DNA of 64,000 nt from JAEXNA01 sp037189585 (GTDB lineage: Bacteria; Vulcanimicrobiota; Xenobia; Xenobiales; JADMJV01), in the NCBI GenBank assembly GCA_037189585.1, contig JBBCJA010000014.1:1-64000 (forward strand). The letters are read 5' to 3'. Positions 58,563-64,000 of this stretch are shown here, piece by piece. The position numbers and the translations under genes were made by a program. Within the stretch, counting starts at the first letter, position 1. Every line of letters starts with the position of its first letter. The notes beneath the pieces are model-generated. The model did not search any database and was not told the origin of the DNA. It worked only from the letters and a program-made list of their open reading frames with translations.

Positions 58563-60463
58563 TTGACCCATAAACTCGCGGCGGTGAAAACGATGGAGTT
58601 TCCGAGATCTTCGGGGGAAACCACCTGAGTGACGGTGGTCGGGTCGTAGATCAACTTGGCGGAATCGGCGAGGAGCCTGAAACCGCCCTTGTTTGAATTT
58701 GGATCTCTGGGATCGTCGGGATTGCCTCCATAGGCTACCATCGTTCCTCGAAATTCAAATTTTCCACCCCCTTGGCTACCAACATCAGCGAGGATGTCTC
58801 CCCAACTGTAGACGGTGCCGGCGATGGAAAAGTCTCCATAGGTATCCCCCGCCGTCCCCAGCGGTCCGGAGGCTGTGCTTAGAGTCGACACGGTGACGTC
58901 GCCTTTGAAATAAAGACTGAGATTTGTTTCGTCGGAACCCGACCCGGTGACAGAGAGCGATTTGGTGTTGAGGATGAGATTCTGCTCGCCGATCAAAGTG
59001 GTGTCATTGACGTTGAGGACAGCCCCTTTGAGGACAAGGTCTCCCTGGGCTTGAACTTTGGAATTCATGATATTGATCGTCAGGGGATCACCTCCCTGAA
59101 TATCCACGGTTTTGCCATCGGCCGCGGCTGCAGATAGCGGCGGTCGTGGCTCGCTGGAGCTTAGCGGAGCGTCACAGAGAGGGATCAGCGCGAAGTCGCC
59201 GGTGTTTGAAGTCTTAGCGATGGTCAGATCTCCAGAAATGAAGATCTGGTTGTTGGTGACTCGGACTTTGGGCGCGTCCGATGTCGGGCCGTGTCCCTCT
59301 CCGCCAGTGTTGGTGAAGTAGGTGTTGACCACCACTCCCTGATCGGGAGGGAGAGTTCCTTGGAGTATGTAGGGTTCGTAAATGTTGCTGCGATACTCCT
59401 GGTAGGACATGTCGTAGTAGTGAAGTTCCGGTGCCCCATCCGTCATCGAGGCGGAGGGGATGCCCGGCCATAGCACGTAGACTCCGGCGTTGATTTGATA
59501 GCCGGGTCCAGCTTTTTCCACCTGGTCCCAACTGATTTGCAGGAGATCATTGTTGGGAAGCTCTTCTCGCACAGTCACCTGATTGGAGTCATAGAGGGCG
59601 GTCAGACCGAGGGCGCCGTCTTGGCAGTAGACGTTGCCTCCCCCCGGCATGGACAATGGGGCGTCGCCAGTGCTGTCACTGTGCTGAGCGGTGATCTTCT
59701 TTTTTGAACGGATGGCGGGGGACGCCGTATCCGCGCTAGAGACCTCTAGTTGCCCGCCCGAGAAATCAATGTTTCCGGCCGTTTGTAGGACCGCGTTCTC
59801 GGTCGTTTCCGGGAGTTTGGCTTTCAGAACGGCCTGGGCGCTAGCCTGAGTGACATGGCCCGAGGGAGTGGCGTTGGGCTGGGCGGGGGAAAGTCCATCG
59901 ATCCCCTGACCGGCCCTCCCCTCGACTTGAATCAAGACGGAGCGTCCCGGGACCTTGCCGTCGGATTCCGAAGGATCGGCTTTAAAGTTGGACCTCACTC
60001 TGGGAAGGTCGGCCTCCGAGCTTCGCCCCAGGTTGTTCATGGAAAGATACAGATTGTCCACGAAGTAGCCGTCACTCGGGTCGCCCAGGTCATCGACGCC
60101 TCCAGACCCGTCCTGAGCGTTGAAGCGGATGCGGAACTGGGCTTGCCCCCCGTCCTCGAATCTCATCAGGCCGATCACGACGCCGTCTTGTTCCTTGATC
60201 GTCAGGCGTCCATTGTCAACTGTGGTTCCTCGGGTATCCGAACCCTTCCATTTCGTATCTTTGGCTAGTTGGCTCTTGGCGTATTCCAGACCGGAGGTCG
60301 CGGCCAATCGCGCGCGCTTTTCCAGTTGGTTCTGCTGAGAGGTTAGGCCAATTTGTAGATGGAGGATCCCGCGGGCGACGACACTCATGACCAGCGCGAT
60401 CATCACGGCGGTCAAAAGAGCGATCCCTCGTCGACGGCTTTGGTTGAAAAGGTGTGGCAGCAT
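58559..60463 (-). CDS. Large PilX/GspK-like protein with beta-helix-like C-terminus
   Basis: A 634-residue protein starting MLPHLFNQSRRRGIALLTAVMI, i.e. a PilX/GspK-type N-terminal helix lacking Glu5, followed by a helix with ATSGLEYAKSQL. The C-terminal 200 residues (ISGDLTIAKTS, VKAQGDLVLKGAVLNVND, ILNTKSLSVTG, FSIAGTVYSWGDILADV, FRGTMVAYGG) form short repeated strands resembling a right-handed beta-helix or bactofilin-like region. This is a much larger exposed part than usual and parallels the large first gene of the other pilin operon. It leads the operon of three pilin-like proteins plus PilC. Confidence 0.78.
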   Translation of the reverse strand: MLPHLFNQSRRRGIALLTAVMIALVMSVVARGILHLQIGLTSQQNQLEKRARLAATSGLEYAKSQLAKDTKWKGSDTRGTTVDNGRLTIKEQDGVVIGLMRFEDGGQAQFRIRFNAQDGSGGVDDLGDPSDGYFVDNLYLSMNNLGRSSEADLPRVRSNFKADPSESDGKVPGRSVLIQVEGRAGQGIDGLSPAQPNATPSGHVTQASAQAVLKAKLPETTENAVLQTAGNIDFSGGQLEVSSADTASPAIRSKKKITAQHSDSTGDAPLSMPGGGNVYCQDGALGLTALYDSNQVTVREELPNNDLLQISWDQVEKAGPGYQINAGVYVLWPGIPSASMTDGAPELHYYDMSYQEYRSNIYEPYILQGTLPPDQGVVVNTYFTNTGGEGHGPTSDAPKVRVTNNQIFISGDLTIAKTSNTGDFALIPLCDAPLSSSEPRPPLSAAAADGKTVDIQGGDPLTINIMNSKVQAQGDLVLKGAVLNVNDTTLIGEQNLILNTKSLSVTGSGSDETNLSLYFKGDVTVSTLSTASGPLGTAGDTYGDFSIAGTVYSWGDILADVGSQGGGKFEFRGTMVAYGGNPDDPRDPNSNKGGFRLLADSAKLIYDPTTVTQVVSPEDLGNSIVFTAASLWVK

Positions 60464-60509
60464 GGGGGAAAATTCTCTACTTCAAAATTGTTTGCCTTTA
60501 AACTTTGTC

Positions 60510-60548
60510 GCAATAAAGAACCTAGTTCACGAGAGTCGTGAGCTAGGT
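60510..60548 (-). terminator. Rho-independent terminator, leftward
   Basis: A 13-bp stem with one G-T pair (60520-60532 with 60536-60548, 3-base loop) followed on the minus strand by TCTTTATT. It ends the EF-hand/Gly-Cys gene before the pilin operon. Confidence 0.85.
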
Positions 60549-60567
60549 CCTCGGTATGAGAGGTTGT

Positions 60568-61233
60568 TTAGGCGGCCTTGTTGGTGCTGTTGACCTTGGC
60601 GCTTTCTTGAGGACCAGCGGGGGTGGCCCAGAGGCCATCGCTCGACAGAGCGCGCTCGACCCGAAACTTGAGTTTCTCCGGAATTTCGGTGCCCTTCTCC
60701 TTGAGTTTCTCGTACTGCTTCCTGAGTTTGTCCTTGGCCTCGGCCTTGGCCTGAGGGTCTTTAGCGGACTCCACGGCTTTCACGGCACGTTCGAGCTTTT
60801 TGATGGGATCGCCGCAGTCCGAGTTGTCGGAGGAGGGAGCGACACCTCCGGCCTGACCGCAGCCACCACCACCTTGGCCGCCTCCACCGCACTGTCCGCC
60901 GCCACCCTGGCCGCCACCCCCGCATCCGCCGGAGCTTTTCTCGTCATCCTTGTCGCCGAAGAGGTCCTTAAGAAGATCGATCAGCTCTCCGATTTCGGCT
61001 CTCTCTTCCTTTTTATCGCACTTACCGTCTTTGTTTTTGTCGTGCTTTTCATCTCTGCATTCTTTGGAGATGTCGGTGCAATCTTTGGGATTGTTGACTT
61101 TGTCCTGAGCGGGAAGTTTGACGTCGGAAGTGTTCTTGTAGCATCCTCCGGCCACGATGCCCTGCTTGGTGTTATTGGAGCTGGCGGCGTTAGCGGTCTT
61201 GGAGGCGGTATTGGCATTGGCGTTGATCTTCAT
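60568..61233 (-). CDS. EF-hand-like, Gly/Cys-rich protein of unknown function
   Basis: A 221-residue protein with its own terminator. The first 25 residues are Ala/Asn/Thr/Ser-rich (MKINANANTASKTANAASSN) without a signal peptide. Residues 31-72 contain four Cys and a canonical calcium loop DKNKDGKCDKKE (D65, N67, D69, G70, D73, E76). Residues 102-130 are a low-complexity tract of GGGG blocks separated by Gln and Cys. A charged helical C-terminus (PIKKLERAVKAVESAKDPQAKAEAKDKLRKQYEKL in part) follows. Calcium binding and disulfide or metal cross-linking are plausible, which suggests an extracellular location by a non-Sec route; that is inference. Confidence 0.7.
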   Translation of the reverse strand: MKINANANTASKTANAASSNNTKQGIVAGGCYKNTSDVKLPAQDKVNNPKDCTDISKECRDEKHDKNKDGKCDKKEERAEIGELIDLLKDLFGDKDDEKSSGGCGGGGQGGGGQCGGGGQGGGGCGQAGGVAPSSDNSDCGDPIKKLERAVKAVESAKDPQAKAEAKDKLRKQYEKLKEKGTEIPEKLKFRVERALSSDGLWATPAGPQESAKVNSTNKAA

Positions 61234-61288
61234 CGTTTCTATTCCCTTTCGTGTCGTTCGTTGGGGATAGACTATCGGGACGATGAAT

Positions 61289-61305
61289 TTCGAACGTAAT
61301 TCGAA
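61289..61305. promoter_or_regulatory. Repeated TTCGAA palindrome
   Basis: Two copies of TTCGAA start 11 bases apart (61289-61294, 61300-61305), one helical turn, about 60 bases upstream of the EF-hand-like gene. Possible operator for a dimeric regulator. Confidence 0.4.
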
Positions 61306-61345
61306 CCTGTGAAATGTTGCGAGATTGTTAACGTTGGGACAAGAT

Positions 61346-61807
61346 TTAGGCCGCCAGAAGTTCGGGCTGAAACGGCTCGGAGATCGGTTGTAGCGAATGC
61401 AGGGCTAATTCGGCGCCCATTCGGATCTCCTCAGGTTCGCAGATATCGCACAGGAAATGGTCCCGCATCTCCGCTCGAACCTTTTGAGTCGCCGAGATGG
61501 AGACCATCTTGAAGTTAGTCATGCCGCGTCCCACCATCTCTCCAGAGATAGCCGCCAGGACGATCAGGGCACCTAAAACTTCTCCGTAGGAGCTTGTGTG
61601 TCGCATGGCTCGAGCCATGTCCTCGATGGTCTCGTTATGCCCTTCGGTTTGAGCTTCGTGAGCCGCGTCGAGAAACCCGTGGCGACATTCCGTCAAAAAG
61701 CTATCGATGTTTCCCCGGGAATGCCCACGAGCCGCCATCTTTCTGACTCTCGAGAGAATCTGTGTGGCGGCTAAGCTCAATTCTTGAAGTCCTTCTTCAC
61801 GTTCCAT
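61346..61807 (-). CDS. Hypothetical helical protein
   Basis: A 153-residue, mostly alpha-helical soluble protein with a few His/Cys (FLCDICEPEEIRMG near the C-terminus has CxxC). Central segment YGEVLGALIVLAAISGEMVGRGM is mildly hydrophobic. No signal peptide, no family recognised. It is divergent from msrB across a 124-base spacer holding an inverted repeat. Confidence 0.6.
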   Translation of the reverse strand: MEREEGLQELSLAATQILSRVRKMAARGHSRGNIDSFLTECRHGFLDAAHEAQTEGHNETIEDMARAMRHTSSYGEVLGALIVLAAISGEMVGRGMTNFKMVSISATQKVRAEMRDHFLCDICEPEEIRMGAELALHSLQPISEPFQPELLAA

Positions 61808-61882
61808 GCCTTGAGCATAGAGCTCTCCGGTTGGCTGTGCCTAAGTTTCCCGGCGGGAAAGATGACAAAAGTGTAAAAGTTT

Positions 61883-61901
61883 AGTTTCCAAATTTGAAAC
61901 T
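61883..61901. repeat. Inverted repeat in divergent promoter region
   Basis: AGTTTC and GAAACT arms around a 7-base AT-rich centre, 31 bases before the msrB ATG. Possible operator. Confidence 0.4.
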
Positions 61902-61931
61902 TGTCTCTTCGGAATTTAGTTACACACAACC

Positions 61932-62414
61932 ATGAGAAGCTCGACTTTTTGCCTTTTGCTTAGCCTTCTCTTTTGCGGTTCGCCGGTTTTTGCCAAGCCG
62001 ACCTATCGGGTCCAGAAGACTGATGCCGAGTGGAGAAAGATTCTTCCACCGGGCGCCTATAACGTACTTCGCAGGGCTGGCACCGAGGCTCCCTTTACCG
62101 GTGAACACCTTAAGGAGAAGCGAAAAGGTACATATGCCTGCCGAGGCTGCGGAGAGCCCCTGTTCCTATCCGACACCAAGTTCGAGTCGGGCTGCGGTTG
62201 GCCTAGTTTTTATAAACCGGCGGGACAAAAATCAGTGTTCGAGCAAAAGGATACTTCTCACAACATGGTGAGAACGGAGATTCTTTGCTCGGGCTGCGGA
62301 GGGCACTTGGGACATGTCTTCGAGGACGGTCCGCCGCCGACTCGCTTGCGCTACTGCATCAATTCGGACGCTCTCGATTTTCGACCGGTGAGGCCCGCCA
62401 AGGCGTCGAAGTGA
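61932..62414 (+). CDS. msrB: Exported peptide-methionine (R)-S-oxide reductase MsrB
   Basis: A 160-residue protein with a Sec signal peptide (STFCLLLSLLFCGSPVFA) followed by a complete MsrB domain: AEWRKILPPGAYNVLR, zinc cysteines in CRGCGEPLF and CSGCGGHLGH, GCGWPSF, and the catalytic Cys in RYCINSDAL. It repairs oxidised methionine in periplasmic or secreted proteins; an electron donor (thioredoxin-like) must exist outside the cytoplasm. Single domain, not fused to MsrA. Followed by the lysozyme-like gene after 115 bases. Confidence 0.95.
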   Translation: MRSSTFCLLLSLLFCGSPVFAKPTYRVQKTDAEWRKILPPGAYNVLRRAGTEAPFTGEHLKEKRKGTYACRGCGEPLFLSDTKFESGCGWPSFYKPAGQKSVFEQKDTSHNMVRTEILCSGCGGHLGHVFEDGPPPTRLRYCINSDALDFRPVRPAKASK

Positions 62415-62529
62415 AGAGAAAGTTCACCGAGAGTTTACATTCTGTTAACGGGAAGTCGCGGCTCGGCGGCTCTATGGATTCTCGCGCCCACTAATCTCGA
62501 GGTAACAAACAACTCCACGGAGGCCCTCG

Positions 62530-63579
62530 ATGATTTCCTTTCCTCAGCTCGCACAGAATACCAATTCGGGTTCGACGCTTTTCGCACCCGGCAGATTCCA
62601 CAACGGCAATGTGTTAGGGGACTCTCCTTTCGGTGTCAGCCCGGGGGCGACCCCCGGCTTCGGCTTCAATCCGCTGGACCAGACGGCGTTCTCCTCGGAG
62701 TTGGGACAGCCTCAGTTGGCCAATACGGACCTACTTTCGAATTTTATGCAAGCCTGGGGGATGCCCGGCTCCAACAGTTCCCAGGAGGCCGTCTCGCAGC
62801 TTCAGCAAGCGCTACTGATGCTGGCTCAACTGTTCGGTGTCCCTGGGCTCAATGGTGATCCTTCGCAAATGACCGGTATGCCGATGGACGGCGGTGGAGG
62901 CAGCTTCGGAGGAAGCGATGGTAGCGCCATAGGTGGTGGTGGCGGCAGTTACGCTGGGGGCGGTGGGGGCGGCGGTGGTCGCGTCCACGGCGGAGGCGGT
63001 AGTAGCTCCGGAGGTGGAGGTGGAAGCGTTTCCAGTTCCTCGGATTCTGGAAGCTCGTCCCCCATCTCTACTGTTCCGCCGGAACTCGCGGGTGATGACA
63101 AAAAGCTGGCCGCTTTTATCGAGAAAGAGCTCAAGGGTACGCCTCTGGCCGGCAAGGGTCTGGGAGCTCACTTCGTCAAGGCGGGCAGAGATAACAAGGT
63201 GGACCCGCTGGCGCTTCTGGCCATCAGTCGCCACGAGACCCGCCACGGAGAGCTAGGCGTCGGAGTGACCAAGCACATGGGAGTTGGAGCTTACGACAGC
63301 AATCCTAACGGCAAGACCAAGTTCGACGGCGCGGTGCAGCAGATCTACTCGGGGGCCAAGACCTTCGCGAACCTTCGAGAGAAAGGTGGATCCAATGACA
63401 AAGACCCGATCGCCAAACAGCTTTCGGCTGTCAACAAAGCGGGTTGGGCCACTGATAAAAACTGGCACAACGGTGTCGGGAAGCACTACAACGACATCGC
63501 CAAGTCGGCCAAAACCTCCATTCCTAAGGAGCCAAAAGAGCCCAAGCCCAAGAAAGAGCCGGACGTCGTCTCCGTTTAG
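62530..63579 (+). CDS. Lysozyme-like (glucosaminidase-type) protein with Gly/Ser-rich linker
   Basis: A 349-residue protein. The N-terminal 110 residues are Asn/Ser/Gln/Phe-rich without a Sec signal (MISFPQLAQNTNSGSTLF). Residues about 118-180 are a Gly/Ser linker with runs of up to nine Gly. The C-terminal domain (about 185-325) looks like a lysozyme-fold muramidase or glucosaminidase: VDPLALLAISRHETRHGELG with Glu236 as likely catalytic acid, then VGAYDSNPNGKTKFDGAVQQI and AGWATDKNWHNGVGKHYNDI. The end is Lys/Pro-rich. GGAGG lies 8 bases before ATG. Peptidoglycan cleavage is inferred; a target outside the cytoplasm without a signal peptide implies another export route. Confidence 0.75.
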   Translation: MISFPQLAQNTNSGSTLFAPGRFHNGNVLGDSPFGVSPGATPGFGFNPLDQTAFSSELGQPQLANTDLLSNFMQAWGMPGSNSSQEAVSQLQQALLMLAQLFGVPGLNGDPSQMTGMPMDGGGGSFGGSDGSAIGGGGGSYAGGGGGGGGRVHGGGGSSSGGGGGSVSSSSDSGSSSPISTVPPELAGDDKKLAAFIEKELKGTPLAGKGLGAHFVKAGRDNKVDPLALLAISRHETRHGELGVGVTKHMGVGAYDSNPNGKTKFDGAVQQIYSGAKTFANLREKGGSNDKDPIAKQLSAVNKAGWATDKNWHNGVGKHYNDIAKSAKTSIPKEPKEPKPKKEPDVVSV

Positions 63580-63599
63580 ATAAGCGACCTTGACGGGGA

Positions 63600-63638
63600 G
63601 AGCCTGCCGCGATTTGATCTCGGCAGGCTCTTGGCCTT
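63600..63638 (+). terminator. Rho-independent-type terminator after lysozyme-like gene
   Basis: A perfect 10-bp stem (63600-63609 with 63621-63630) with an 11-base loop, followed by a modest T-rich tail (TTGGCCTTT). Confidence 0.6.
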
Positions 63639-63664
63639 TGAGGGCAAAACTCGTCCGCGACGAA

Positions 63665-64000
63665 ATGCTTTTTCCCTTGCGACACTTCCTCGACCCTCTC
63701 CGGGTCGATGCCGATGGACTGGTCGGTATAACGCCTGCCATCACTCCCCAACTTCTCCTGGAGGCTTATCAGAACGGTATTTTCCCCTGGTCTGACCGAC
63801 CGGCCCGCTGGTACTCTCCCGACCCGCGTTCGATCTTTGAGCTGGAAACTCTCAAGCTTTCACGGCGCCTATCCCGAGTGGTGAGACAGGGGAAGTTTCG
63901 AGTGAGTTTCGATCGAGCGTTCACAGAGGTTATGTGGGCCTGTGGAAGACACCATTGGCACTCCTGGCTGTCGCCCTCCATGATCGCGGCTTACACGGAG
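63665..64000 (+). CDS. aat: Leucyl/phenylalanyl-tRNA-protein transferase (partial, runs off window)
   Basis: The first 112 codons from ATG 63665 remain open to the window edge. Signature segments of Aat are clear: LLLEAYQNGIFPWSDRPARWYSPDPRSIFEL, the following LKLSRRLSRVVRQGKFRVSFDRAFTEVMWACG (each quoted in part of the pattern), and SPSMIAAYTE. Aat adds Leu or Phe to N-terminal Lys/Arg of proteins, marking them for ClpAP degradation (N-degron pathway). The start has no strong ribosome-binding site. About half the gene lies outside the window. Confidence 0.9.
   Translation, partial: MLFPLRHFLDPLRVDADGLVGITPAITPQLLLEAYQNGIFPWSDRPARWYSPDPRSIFELETLKLSRRLSRVVRQGKFRVSFDRAFTEVMWACGRHHWHSWLSPSMIAAYTE

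Noticed and set aside
60850..60950. Repeated GGNGGN DNA as a regulatory or recombination repeat
   Set aside because: It simply encodes the Gly/Cys-rich tract of a gene in frame; the same holds for the Gly run at 62885-63050.

Overview
The window is a gene-dense, GC-rich bacterial chromosome segment with many ATGA-type or few-base overlaps, frequent GTG/TTG starts and strong GGAGG ribosome-binding sites. There is no rRNA, tRNA, CRISPR array or intact insertion sequence, so taxonomy rests on weak evidence. Housekeeping genes (smc, gltB, aat, msrB) sit among lineage-specific families: secreted CHAT proteins, several prepilin-like genes, and proteins with Asn/Ser/Thr-rich N-termini but no Sec signal. 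This suits a large-genome, deep-branching environmental bacterium. A relative of the Eremiobacterota/Xenobia (Vulcanimicrobiota) is my guess, not a demonstrated assignment.

Layout. 1-1.1 kb: non-coding DNA with a minus-strand terminator and a decayed tyrosine recombinase. 1.1-3.4 kb: copper P-type ATPase copA behind a textbook MerR/CueR-type promoter. 3.7-8.1 kb: a MocR/GabR-type regulator divergent from an EamA transporter, with a repeat-rich operator between them, then a cupin, an N-acetylglutamate synthase-like GNAT and a molbindin. 8.2-15.9 kb: a compact minus-strand operon of PH-like protein, two secreted CHAT (caspase-fold) proteins and a secreted phospholipase D-like protein. 16-19.6 kb: a DUF952-nucleoside phosphorylase fusion, a dienoyl-CoA reductase-like SDR and two exported unknowns. 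19.6-24.3 kb: gltB with a hairpin/terminator leader and no adjacent gltD. 24.5-30.1 kb: an N-terminally truncated PLP decarboxylase, an ACE-like M2 peptidase and a metzincin-type protease. 30.2-35.6 kb: small glycine-zipper, GAF, aldo/keto reductase, coiled-coil and membrane proteins, plus a candidate non-coding RNA. 35.6-41.4 kb: a TIM-barrel protein translationally coupled to smc, a zinc-ribbon protein and a 94-aa Cys/His-rich protein. 41.5-46.7 kb: an indoleamine-dioxygenase-like protein fused to a cyclic-nucleotide-binding domain, a membrane protein, and a degenerate dihydroorotate-dehydrogenase domain fused to a duplicated membrane module. 46.7-60.5 kb: two separate prepilin-like operons (the second with a PilC/GspF protein), flanking an aldehyde dehydrogenase, a response regulator with a BTAD-type output region and its divergent histidine kinase. 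60.5-64 kb: an EF-hand/Gly-Cys-rich protein, a small unknown, exported MsrB, a lysozyme-like protein and the start of aat.

How the parts may work together. The copper pump and its promoter form a metal-stress unit. The MocR regulator and transporter form a regulated pair. The PH-CHAT-CHAT-PLD operon looks like one functional unit acting outside the cytoplasm. The two pilin operons probably build a type IV pilus-like or type II secretion-like surface structure, whose ATPase and prepilin peptidase lie elsewhere. The strongest candidates for undescribed biology are the CHAT/PLD operon, the IDO-cNMP fusion cluster, and a recurring Sec-less N-terminal leader on a protease, a lysozyme-like protein and several glycine-rich proteins.
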